Assembly (NCBI GenBank): GCA_902477055.1
Contig: CABSFY010000033.1
Location: forward strand, 1-22,367
Direction: 5' to 3'
Length of the DNA stretch: 22,367 bases
DNA from: an uncultured Eubacteriales bacterium
Lineage (GTDB): Bacteria > Bacillota > Clostridia > Oscillospirales > Oscillospiraceae
The translations under genes and the position numbers were made by a program. Below the pieces are notes generated by a model. It saw only the letters and a program-made list of their open reading frames with translations. It did no database searches and had not been told where the DNA came from. Each line of letters begins with the position of its first letter. Positions within the stretch are counted from its first letter, which is position 1. This document shows positions 7,483 to 14,703 of the stretch, in pieces.

Positions 7483-8595
7483 CTAAGAGTGTTTCAGACC
7501 GTGCGCCTGTTCCTTCTCCGCTGTCCGGCGGCGGAGCTTACGGTCGGAAGAAACATGGCTTTCCTCCTGCGCAGCAATGCTCTGCTGAAACAAGCGCGCA
7601 AGGCTGTGCAAGAGCTGCGTTGCGGCCGCGCGGCAGGCCGTCTTGGACGGTTGGACTTTTCCCTCCGGCACAAGCTGCATTGCTGCCTGAATCACGGCAT
7701 TTTTCATGGAACGAAACGCCGGATTCTCGGAAAGCGGCAGCCGTTCGTGTGCGTCCTCCGCATAGATGTCTAAAATTTTGTCCCTGCTCCGGTACCAAAG
7801 CGCATACAGCCGTTTCAGCCACTCGTCTGCGGCAAGCTCGTCCAAAATCCCGTCCACCAACCGCTTGACTTCCGGCGGCAGATAGGCGTATTGCTTCTTT
7901 CCGGTGGTATTTTTCAGCCACACTGCAAGCGCCGCCAACTGCTGCGCTGCGGCGGGATTTTTATAATGCCCTTGCTGCACCTGCGCCACAAGCTCCGCGG
8001 CCGCCTCCCGCCCGGCCTGTTTTAATTCGTCGCGCCGCTGCGTCTGCTCCTCGTAAATGCACAGCAGCTCCTGCGCAAAAATGTCCTTGGCCAGCGCCGA
8101 ACGCAGTACGGCAACACCCTGCTTGGTCAGACGGCCCTCGCGCGGGTTTTCCGAGTAGGCAAGGAGATGGACGTGCGGATGATGGCCCTCGTTGTGAAAA
8201 GCGGCGTACCAGCGCAGATGTGCCAGCGAGATTTTCAGCCCGGCGGCTAACGTCGGCGCCCGACTGCGCAGCAAGTCCCGCCAGCGCTCCGCCCGGTCAA
8301 AGCCCAGCCGTTCCGCGTCCTCGCGCCGGAGGGAGAAAATCGCGGTATAGACGTTGCCCTTGTATGCATTCAGCTCCGCGGACACCTTGGAAAGCTGCAC
8401 GGGAACGCCCGCGTCGGTAAACAGGCCGTGGCTGCCGAGGCGCTGCGCCCGTGGGCGGAGGGCAATGTAGTCTGCGTAGGTCTTGGGGAGCTTTTCCACG
8501 CCGTCGCGCGTGGCAATGTACCGCGCATAGCCCCCGGCGCTTCTGCGGGCGCCCGGCTTGAGATACCGAAATTTCGTGACCAACCTTGCCATCAT
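7483..8595 (-). CDS. MobP-family relaxase (MobP3-like)
   Basis: This is a 370-aa protein starting at ATG 8595 (or 8592), coupled to the upstream gene by an ATGA overlap with GGGAGG just before it. The N-terminus is GGYARYIATRDGVEKLPKTY, with Tyr23/Tyr26 as candidate nicking tyrosines. Then comes NVYTAIFSLRREDAERLGFD. The metal-binding histidine cluster is HNEGHHPHVH (134-143). This set matches the MobP3-type relaxases of Clostridia. The C-terminal half is helical and basic, with no fused helicase or primase. The enzyme would nick one strand at oriT, stay bound to the 5' end and be exported with it. The ribbon-helix-helix gene directly upstream and the coupling protein downstream complete the mobilisation set. 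The primase gene begins 13 bp later. Confidence 0.88.
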   Translation of the reverse strand: MMARLVTKFRYLKPGARRSAGGYARYIATRDGVEKLPKTYADYIALRPRAQRLGSHGLFTDAGVPVQLSKVSAELNAYKGNVYTAIFSLRREDAERLGFDRAERWRDLLRSRAPTLAAGLKISLAHLRWYAAFHNEGHHPHVHLLAYSENPREGRLTKQGVAVLRSALAKDIFAQELLCIYEEQTQRRDELKQAGREAAAELVAQVQQGHYKNPAAAQQLAALAVWLKNTTGKKQYAYLPPEVKRLVDGILDELAADEWLKRLYALWYRSRDKILDIYAEDAHERLPLSENPAFRSMKNAVIQAAMQLVPEGKVQPSKTACRAAATQLLHSLARLFQQSIAAQEESHVSSDRKLRRRTAEKEQAHGLKHS

Positions 8596-8996
8596 TCCTC
8601 CCTCTGCCAGCGGCAGGCATCCTCAAGGGAAAATCCGCCGTTGAGCCGCTTGACCTCGCGGACGCACTCGCCGCGCAGCCGCTCCAAGGACTGCGGGTCA
8701 AACTCGCTGCTCGCGGCGACGACGTTTTGCAGCATGGCAAGCTCCACCGCCAGCTTGAACAGCATCCGGTTCTGCCGGTGGTCGCTCTCGGCCACGATGC
8801 CGCGAAGCGTCGAGGTCACCACGGTAGAAAGGTAGCCGTCCGGCGCTTCTGCGTTGAGGTAGCCAATGTAAAAGCGGACGGCCTTTTCAATGAACTCCGA
8901 CCGGCTTTCGCAGTTGTCCGCACGGTAGTGCGCCTCGACCTGTTCCAAGGTGTCCGGATAGACCCAGAAGGCAAATTTTCGCTTGTTTTCAAACAA
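8592..8996 (-). CDS. ribbon-helix-helix accessory protein for the relaxase
   Basis: This is a 134-aa protein. I chose the TTG at 8996 (MFENKRKF) because AAAGGAG lies 10 bases upstream. A longer frame from 9038 also begins at TTG but has no site. Residues ~5-48 (KFAFWVYPDTLEQVEAHYRA, DNCESRSEFIEKAVRFYIGY) fit the strand-helix-helix pattern of MobC/ParD-like DNA-binding proteins. The remaining helical part may dimerise or contact the relaxase. The gene overlaps the relaxase start by 4 bp. By analogy with other mobilisation regions it should bind oriT DNA, probably the stem-loop-rich gap immediately upstream, and help the relaxase load. The exact family is not assigned. Confidence 0.75.
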   Translation of the reverse strand: MFENKRKFAFWVYPDTLEQVEAHYRADNCESRSEFIEKAVRFYIGYLNAEAPDGYLSTVVTSTLRGIVAESDHRQNRMLFKLAVELAMLQNVVAASSEFDPQSLERLRGECVREVKRLNGGFSLEDACRWQREE

Positions 8997-9235
8997 TGTT
9001 CCGCAACTCCTTTCGCAGCGCCGGAGCAACGCCCGCAATTCCGGCGTATTTCCTCAACCGCAACCCCGGCCGCAGGAAAATCCGCCGGTTTTCAACCCCG
9101 CCGCGAAAATTTTGGTTTCAATCCCGCAATCCCTTCGTGCGACCGGCATTGCCGGACGCTGTGGTTCGCATCGGGGCGCAGTCACGACCCCGATGCTTTC
9201 TCCTGCTTGCTTATCGTCCGTTCCAAAATGTCCTG
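8997..9235. other. stem-loop-rich gap, candidate origin of transfer (oriT)
   Basis: This 239-bp gap is the only long one inside the conjugation cluster, and it lies directly before the RHH-relaxase pair. It contains an imperfect inverted repeat CCGGCGTATTTCCT (9041-9054) / AGGAAAATCCGCCGG (9074-9088). It also has CCGGC-ATT-GCCGG (9143-9155) and a perfect 9-bp stem GCATCGGGG (9168-9176) / CCCCGATGC (9188-9196) with an 11-nt loop. None has a U-tract on the minus strand, so they are not simple terminators. Variants of CAACCCCG..GCCGC recur at about 9061-9103. The nic site cannot be identified by eye. Confidence 0.5.
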
Positions 9236-9649
9236 TCAAAGAATACCGCGCGGCGGGGCAGCTTCCGGTTTTTCCACGTGTTTTCCGTCCAGTCGGGTAA
9301 AGCAGCATTCGGTATAAGACAGCCCGTGCGTTTCCACAAAGTCGTCGAGGACGCGGAGCATCTCGGCCTCCCGCAGGCGAACCGGCTCCGGCAGGCTGTC
9401 GTAAAAAATCCACTCCGCCGCCTCCGGTGCGTCCCGGACGAAAACGTCATACCCCAGCAGCACCGAGCTGAACGAGCGGTAGGCCACGACGTTCAGCCGA
9501 ACGTATCCAACGGTAAGCGCTGCAACGACCGTTTCCGAAAACGATTCCGGCGGCCGCTCCCGCAGCCGCTGTAGAGCACCGTGGGAGAGAAAGCGCTCAT
9601 AACGATACCGCTCCCCCAACGCCCGCCGCAGCTCCTGTCGGCGATTCAT
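9236..9649 (-). CDS. small protein of unknown function, coupled to the cyclotransferase gene
   Basis: This is a 137-aa protein with its ATG at 9649 overlapping the upstream stop (ATGA). It has no signal peptide or membrane segment. The N-terminus is basic and Arg-rich (MNRRQELRRALGERYRYERF). The centre has NVVAYRSFSSVLLGYDVFVR followed by an acidic patch and WIFYDSLPEPVRLREAEML. The end has GLSYTECCFTRLDGK. I do not recognise a family with confidence. Because it is translationally coupled to the gamma-glutamylcyclotransferase, and through it stands next to the amidoligase, it may be the substrate or a partner of that pair. A general element accessory gene is the simpler alternative. It is the last gene before the candidate oriT. 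Confidence 0.7.
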   Translation of the reverse strand: MNRRQELRRALGERYRYERFLSHGALQRLRERPPESFSETVVAALTVGYVRLNVVAYRSFSSVLLGYDVFVRDAPEAAEWIFYDSLPEPVRLREAEMLRVLDDFVETHGLSYTECCFTRLDGKHVEKPEAAPPRGIL

Positions 9650-10176
9650 AACTGTATCCCCTCCGAAAATTCAAATACTTCCATTTCGTCCGCATCCTCC
9701 CGCATCTCCTGCACAGTGCGGCACTGCGCCGCAAAGTATTGCACCGCGCTGTTTTGCAGCGCCTGCTCCAATACCGAAACGTCCAGCCCGCAGTTGCGGT
9801 AGCCCTCCTGTACGGTGGCGTAGTAGTACGGCGCGGGCAGGCCGAACTCCGCCCGCAGATTCATCCGGTAGAGCATGACGGGAACCGTCTTGCCGCCGAA
9901 CTGGATCGGGAGACATTCTTTGAAATAGTGGGATGGGAAGCCCTCGTAGCGGTCGAGCGCACACTCATTTAGCCAGTCGATTTCCCAGATCGCCACGGGA
10001 ACGGAAGCGCCCGCCTTGGGTGTAACGGTGGCAAAGGCGCTCTCCGGCTGCCCGCGGAATTGCAGCTCGTAGCCGTGGAGCGTGCCAATGCCGCAAAGCT
10101 TTGCGCCGGGGCAGCGGTGACGCATCTGGCGCAGATTGAGATTGCTGCCATAGGCAGCGTAGCGTTTGTTCTCCAT
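9646..10176 (-). CDS. gamma-glutamylcyclotransferase (GGCT/AIG2-like) family protein
   Basis: This is a 176-aa protein starting at ATG 10176; AAAGGAG lies about 13 bases upstream. The N-terminus shows the family signature YAAYGSNLNLRQM (the YGSN loop, 9-12). The candidate catalytic acid is Glu78 in LDRYEGFPSHY. Family members cleave gamma-glutamyl amides by cyclising the glutamyl part to 5-oxoproline; AIG2/BtrG-type members remove gamma-glutamyl protecting groups. Here it follows a GS-fold amidoligase by 19 bp. The two would make and break gamma-glutamyl-type amide bonds, a partnership predicted from gene neighbourhoods in the amidoligase literature. The substrate is unknown. The C-terminus (~150-176) is acidic. 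Confidence 0.85.
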   Translation of the reverse strand: MENKRYAAYGSNLNLRQMRHRCPGAKLCGIGTLHGYELQFRGQPESAFATVTPKAGASVPVAIWEIDWLNECALDRYEGFPSHYFKECLPIQFGGKTVPVMLYRMNLRAEFGLPAPYYYATVQEGYRNCGLDVSVLEQALQNSAVQYFAAQCRTVQEMREDADEMEVFEFSEGIQL

Positions 10177-10195
10177 AATTTTTCCGGTTTCTCCT

Positions 10196-11203
10196 TTACA
10201 TGGTCATGGTGATCGTCGGCGCTTCCAGCACCTCCTGCGGCTCCTGCACCTCCGACAGGACGGTCGGCTCCGGCTTTTCCTCGGCGAGGCGCTTGGCGGC
10301 AAGGCGGGCCTTCTGCGCCTCGGCCTGTGCCGGGTCGCGCCATGCAATGTTGCCCTCCAGATGGGCGAGCAGGTGCTTTCGCGCGGTCTTGAACTCGTCG
10401 CCGATCAGGCCCAGCCGCAGCAGCCACGTGCGGAAGGTGTATTTTTCATTTTCCGGCTGCATCTTGATGCGCGACGCGCTGTGCTGCACCAGCGCCTGAT
10501 GGCTGATGGCAAGGCAGAGCTGCACGTAGCTCTTGACCTTGCCTGCGTGCAGCGTGGAATTGAACAGCCGGAATTCAATCGTCCCCTTGGAAAACACACT
10601 GTGCAGATTCAGCGCATGGTAGCGGCTGTCGTCGTAGTGGATGTGCCGGTTGCTGCTGCCGTCGTACCACAGCCGCTCCACGTCCTCCATTGTGCGCGGC
10701 CGCAGCTGGTTCAGCTCGTCCAAAAACCGTGTGTCCGTCTTTTGGCAGTACCGTTCCCGGCTGACCTGCACCTGCAGTGCCTTGTAGAGCAGATCCTCCT
10801 TGGCCGCCATGATGTTGACGATGTTGCGCAGCGTCTGCGGCGTGTGGGCAGAAGCATCCACATGGACATGAATCCCGCAGGTATCGTTGACCTTGGCCCC
10901 ACCGGCGCGGAGCTTGCGGATGATCTCCTGCAGCGTTTCGATATCCGCATATTGGCAGATGGGCGAAACCAGCTCCACGGAGTAAGCAAAGTTTGTCGTG
11001 CGCTGTTCGCCGCAGAAGCAGCGGATCGACGCGTCACTGACGAGCTTCCACTGCCGGTTCTGCGTGTCCCGCACGGTGTAGGCATCATAGCTGCCGCCGA
11101 CGTGCGTCGCCTGTGTCCCGAAATATCCGGCAAGGAGCTGCGCCGCAGCGGCGCGGGTCAGGCCGGTCATCTCGATCTCAATGCCGAAGTTCTGGTTCCT
11201 CAC
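10196..11203 (-). CDS. GS-fold amidoligase (amidoligase_2 family)
   Basis: This is a 335-aa protein with a GTG start at 11203 overlapping the hydrolase stop by 4 bp (GTGA) and GGAGG nine bases upstream. Conserved blocks in order are FGIEIEMTG (6-14, metal-binding acids), WKLVSDASI (52-60), VELVSPI (76-82), CGIHVHVDAS (109-118) and TIEFRLFNSTL (208-218). These match the putative amidoligase family related in fold to glutamine synthetase and glutamate-cysteine ligase, which use ATP to join a carboxyl to an amine. The tail (~290-335) is charged and low complexity. The product bond, and whether the target is a peptide, peptidoglycan or a small molecule, is unknown. It sits between a wall hydrolase and a gamma-glutamylcyclotransferase in the conjugation operon, which favours a cell-wall or peptide target. 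Confidence 0.88.
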   Translation of the reverse strand: MRNQNFGIEIEMTGLTRAAAAQLLAGYFGTQATHVGGSYDAYTVRDTQNRQWKLVSDASIRCFCGEQRTTNFAYSVELVSPICQYADIETLQEIIRKLRAGGAKVNDTCGIHVHVDASAHTPQTLRNIVNIMAAKEDLLYKALQVQVSRERYCQKTDTRFLDELNQLRPRTMEDVERLWYDGSSNRHIHYDDSRYHALNLHSVFSKGTIEFRLFNSTLHAGKVKSYVQLCLAISHQALVQHSASRIKMQPENEKYTFRTWLLRLGLIGDEFKTARKHLLAHLEGNIAWRDPAQAEAQKARLAAKRLAEEKPEPTVLSEVQEPQEVLEAPTITMTM

Positions 11204-12750
11204 GGCGCTGCACCTCCGTTTTCTGCATAGCGGCTGTAGTAGGTGCTGCCAAAGGCGGCGCGTTGGGCTTGGACGGCTTCGCTCTGGTCGGCGGGGGCTT
11301 CAAAGTGGAAAAGGACGGCGTTGGAGGCTTCCGAAACAGAGGCTGCATTTTGCAGCGCCGCGAGGACGGCGGGGAAGCGCTCTTGCAGCTCCTGACAGAG
11401 AAACTCCGCCTGTAGCTTTGCGTCGGCAACGGACGTGCCGCGCGTCTTAGCAAGGGTCAGCAGCGCCGCCTTTCGCTCCGGTGTTGTCCACTGCGCCAAG
11501 CCGTAGCCCGCACGGTCAGAAGCAAAGTTCAAATAGCTTCCGGCATCGACCGCCTGCGTGTAGGCCGCGTCCGTATAGCCGAGCGCGGCCTCGTAGGTGT
11601 CCTGCAAATTGTCCGGACGAAGGCCGCTCTCGGCGTAAAGGTTGCCCATTAGCCCGGCCACACCGTAGGGATTCTGAATGGTTTCGTAGAGCGCCGCCCA
11701 GAGTTCTGCTTCGTTCGCGGTCGCCGGAAGCTCAGTGAAATAGGAGATGTACGGAATTTCCAGCCAGTGCGTCCAGTCGCCGTCGGCCAAACGGGAGCGG
11801 ATGACGCCGACCGTGGTGCGGCTGGCGTGGATGACCTCCCCATTGCCAACGTAAATTCCAATATGCCCCTCCCGCCAGACGGCAAGGCCGGGAAGCTCCG
11901 GTATCGTGTCGATGCTGCCCTTTTCCGTGGCGTTGGCATAAAAATCGTCCGAGCCGAGGTCCGGCATCCCGTTCGTGCCGTATTCCAGCTCCCGCGTTTC
12001 GGCGTTCAGCCAGCCGTAGCCCTTGATAAGTCCGGCGCAGTCTGCCGTCCTGCCGTGTAGCCAGTGTTCGCGGATGAATTCCTCCTGCTCCGCCAGCTCC
12101 TCCGGATACTGCTCCAGCTTGGCCTCCAGCATGGCGCTGCTCAGCACCTCGTCATACGTTCCCCAGACATACCCCCAGCCCGATTTTTCTGCCGCGACCG
12201 CCCACTGGACGAGATCCAGATTGTTTTTGGTAGATGGGTCAACATAGCCGGAGGTATCGATTTGCACAGAGCGGATGACTTGCAGGAGCGGTGCGAAGTC
12301 CTCGACGGAAAGGGTCGTTTCGAATTCGGCATTGACGGCATCCAGCAATTCCGCGTCGCTCTGCCCGTCCGAAAAGCAAGCCGCCAGCCGCGCGGCAAAG
12401 TCCGGTTCGTCCGCGTAGTCCGAGAGTGCGAACAGGTACAGCGCGTGTGCCTCGTCGGTACGGGCGGGAAAGCCTGCCGCCGTCATGGCGCTTTCGATGT
12501 CCAACAGCGTTCCCTCTGCCGCCAGCAGCTTTTCTTGCGCCTCGGCGGAGAGGTTTTCCACGACCATCTCCTGCAAGCGTTCCGTGTCGATCTCCAACGT
12601 GCCTTGGAACAGCCCGATGACTGCGGCAATGGGCATGAAGATGATGATGAACGCACCAAGTACAATGCCGCCGACGGTTTTCCACGCTTTCTTATCCGGA
12701 ACAACGGCGGCAGCGACCTTTTTCAGCACCGATGCGGTGGTAATGCTCAT
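11200..12750 (-). CDS. conjugation wall hydrolase: membrane anchor, NlpC/P60 and phage-tail-lysozyme domains
   Basis: This is a 516-aa protein starting at ATG 12750, preceded by AGGTGA and GGAGG and only 4 bp after the VirB4 stop. Residues 26-49 form one membrane helix (GGIVLGAFIIIFMPIAAVIG), placing the rest outside. Residues ~175-337 are NlpC/P60-like, with catalytic Cys238 in TADCAGLIKGYGW and His296 in EGHIGIYVGNGEVIHA. Residues ~346-460 are a phage-tail-lysozyme-type domain with MGNLYAESGLRPDNLQ (Glu374 probably catalytic) and GYGLAQWTTPERKAAL. It is the VirB1-like enzyme of a Gram-positive transfer apparatus, opening the peptidoglycan for the channel. Two cutting domains in one protein are usual for this family in Firmicutes elements. 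Its stop overlaps the amidoligase start. Confidence 0.92.
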   Translation of the reverse strand: MSITTASVLKKVAAAVVPDKKAWKTVGGIVLGAFIIIFMPIAAVIGLFQGTLEIDTERLQEMVVENLSAEAQEKLLAAEGTLLDIESAMTAAGFPARTDEAHALYLFALSDYADEPDFAARLAACFSDGQSDAELLDAVNAEFETTLSVEDFAPLLQVIRSVQIDTSGYVDPSTKNNLDLVQWAVAAEKSGWGYVWGTYDEVLSSAMLEAKLEQYPEELAEQEEFIREHWLHGRTADCAGLIKGYGWLNAETRELEYGTNGMPDLGSDDFYANATEKGSIDTIPELPGLAVWREGHIGIYVGNGEVIHASRTTVGVIRSRLADGDWTHWLEIPYISYFTELPATANEAELWAALYETIQNPYGVAGLMGNLYAESGLRPDNLQDTYEAALGYTDAAYTQAVDAGSYLNFASDRAGYGLAQWTTPERKAALLTLAKTRGTSVADAKLQAEFLCQELQERFPAVLAALQNAASVSEASNAVLFHFEAPADQSEAVQAQRAAFGSTYYSRYAENGGAAP

Positions 12751-12754
12751 GCGA

Positions 12755-14632
12755 TCACCTTCCTCCCGCCGTGCCGAACAGCGCCGCCTTGTATTCCGGG
12801 GCAATGACCTGCAAAAGATACCGCTCGTTGCCGCAGCGGTAGAGGCACGTGCCGCGTTCCGGAGAGCGGATGCGCTCAAACTCCGCGGCCTCGATTTGCA
12901 GGGCATCCATATATTCCTTGGGATTGATCTGGCCGGGGTGGAACAGGAACTGGTGCGTCGGGATGGAGAACAGCGGCTTGGTGTATTCGCGGATGGAGGG
13001 AATTAAAAAATCCTCGATGTTCTGGCTGGCCAGAAGCATCGAGGAATCCTTTTTCCGCACCCGTTTCATGCAGTTGCGGAGATATTCAATTGCGGTCCTG
13101 TTTGTCAAAAACAGATACAGCTCGTCGATTCCGGCGACGGTATTGCCGCGGCCCAGAAGCTGGTTGCTCAGATACGACAGGATATTAAACAGCATGGCAT
13201 CCTTGAGCCGCCGGTTCGTGTCGAGCAGACCCTTGACGCCGAACACGAGAAATTCGCTGTCCACGAGGTTTGTGTGGCCGTTAAAATACTTGCGCTCCGC
13301 GCCGACGCACATGGAGTGGATGCCGAGGCAGACCTCTTGGAGCGTCTGCTCGGTGTACAGGTATTTCCTCTGCCGGTCGTAGCTGTAAAATTCCTCCTCG
13401 CAGAGGCGGTAAAGGTCCTCCATGACCGGAAAATCCGCCGGACGCTTTTCGCGGTAGTCCGTGGAATCCGTAATGCCGAAGCGGGCATAGAGCTTGGCGA
13501 GCAGAATTTCAATCGTGTCGAGCTGCGCGTCCGTGAAATCCTTGTAGGCGCGGAAGAAGTCCTTCAGGAACGCGATGTGCTGTGAGAGCCGCGTCACCCT
13601 CCGAAACGCGTTCGGCACAGCGTCCTCTTGATCGTGAACGCTGCTGCTTGGTTCGCTATCTATCTCAGTGCGCAAATCGGTTGCAGGCACGGCCTGTTCC
13701 GTCCATGCCTTTGGCTCCAAGGGGTTAATGGTATACACGCCGCTCATAAAGTCGATATAGCAGCCGCCGAGCGAATGGCAGAGCGCTTCGTATTCCGCCT
13801 CCGGGTCGAGGCAAAGCACCGCCTTGCCGGATTCGCGGAGATTGGTCAAAATGAGCTTGAGCAGATAGCTTTTGCCCTGACCGGAATTGCCGAGAATGAG
13901 AATATTGCCGGTCGTCTTGTCCTCCGCGCGGCGGTCAAAGTCCACGAGGATGTTCGACCCGAACTTGTCCCGGCCGAGGTACAGCCCCTGCGGGTCGGTC
14001 TTGCCGGAAAAGTTGAACGGAAAGAGATTCGCCGCGCTGGACGCAGGCAGCACACGCTCATACTGCGTGCCGAACTGATTTGCGCCTGTGGGCAGGACGG
14101 AGAGGAAGCCCTCCTTCTGCCGCAGGGTCAGGCGGTCTACGGAAATCTTTGCCCGCGTCAGCTCCATGGCAATGTCGGCCTGCAGCTCCCTGAGCGCGTC
14201 CATGCTGCGGGCCTTTAGCTCAAGGAACACCGCCACATGGAGCAGCGGCTCGCGGTTTTTTCGCAGGTTTGCCAGCAGCTCCACCACATCCTGTAGATTG
14301 CCCGCGGCGGCAATGGTTTCGTTTACGTCATTGCCGCCGCTTTTGAGCTTATTCCGGCGGGCAGCGTTTTGAATGATTTTCCGCTGTTCGCCCGCCTCCA
14401 CCAGCCGGTGGTAGATGCGCAGTGTCACACCACTGCGGTCGGCCAACTGCGACAGCAGCGCCTGCTCCTCCGTCGCAGGCAGATACTCCCGCACCGCCCA
14501 CACGCAGCGGTAACTGTCCCCCACGAGATAATGGTCCGGCAAAAACTTTACCACCCCCGGCAGAACCATGTCAAAAAAATCCTTGGGCGCGGCCTGCGGC
14601 TGCTTCGGCGAGGGACGTTTGTTGTTTTTCAT
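12755..14632 (-). CDS. VirB4-type conjugation ATPase
   Basis: This is a 625-aa protein. The ATG at 14632 is preceded by AGGAGG at four bases. Walker A is GNSGQGKS (248-255) and the Walker B region is TVAGIDELYLFLTNR (498-512). Other blocks are FPFNFSGKTDPQGLYLGRDK (204-222) and LLASQNIEDFL towards the C-terminus. VirB4 proteins energise assembly of the mating channel and are universal in type IV secretion. The length is at the short end of the Firmicutes range. A terminator hairpin with a T-tract lies 10 bp before this ATG, so expression probably depends on readthrough. No VirB6 or PrgI-like gene is next to it, which is unusual because those normally precede VirB4. Confidence 0.93.
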   Translation of the reverse strand: MKNNKRPSPKQPQAAPKDFFDMVLPGVVKFLPDHYLVGDSYRCVWAVREYLPATEEQALLSQLADRSGVTLRIYHRLVEAGEQRKIIQNAARRNKLKSGGNDVNETIAAAGNLQDVVELLANLRKNREPLLHVAVFLELKARSMDALRELQADIAMELTRAKISVDRLTLRQKEGFLSVLPTGANQFGTQYERVLPASSAANLFPFNFSGKTDPQGLYLGRDKFGSNILVDFDRRAEDKTTGNILILGNSGQGKSYLLKLILTNLRESGKAVLCLDPEAEYEALCHSLGGCYIDFMSGVYTINPLEPKAWTEQAVPATDLRTEIDSEPSSSVHDQEDAVPNAFRRVTRLSQHIAFLKDFFRAYKDFTDAQLDTIEILLAKLYARFGITDSTDYREKRPADFPVMEDLYRLCEEEFYSYDRQRKYLYTEQTLQEVCLGIHSMCVGAERKYFNGHTNLVDSEFLVFGVKGLLDTNRRLKDAMLFNILSYLSNQLLGRGNTVAGIDELYLFLTNRTAIEYLRNCMKRVRKKDSSMLLASQNIEDFLIPSIREYTKPLFSIPTHQFLFHPGQINPKEYMDALQIEAAEFERIRSPERGTCLYRCGNERYLLQVIAPEYKAALFGTAGGR

Positions 14633-14642
14633 ATTGCCTCCT

Positions 14643-14679
14643 ATAAAAAAGCAGCCGTTCTGCTTTCGCAAAACGGCTG
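14643..14679 (-). terminator. intrinsic terminator or attenuator directly before the VirB4 RBS
   Basis: On the minus strand CAGCCGTTTTGC - GAAA - GCAGAACGGCTG (14679-14652) forms a 12-bp stem (one G-U pair) closed by a GAAA tetraloop, followed by CTTTTTTAT. The VirB4 RBS begins at the end of the T-tract. No convincing promoter is visible between the HipA-like stop and this hairpin. Confidence 0.75.
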
Positions 14680-14703
14680 GGATAGATAGAAATATCACTG
14701 TTT

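Noticed and set aside
5611..7868. Two long plus-strand frames of 400 codons each (5611-6813 and 6666-7868)
   Set aside because: They are antisense shadows of the coupling protein, primase and relaxase genes in GC-rich DNA; composition is low-complexity Ala/Arg/Val-rich with no domain motifs, and no good RBS is seen.
9168..9196. Perfect 9-bp hairpin as a terminator of the 137-aa protein gene
   Set aside because: No U-tract follows on the minus strand, and no plus-strand gene ends here; better explained as part of oriT or a regulatory structure.
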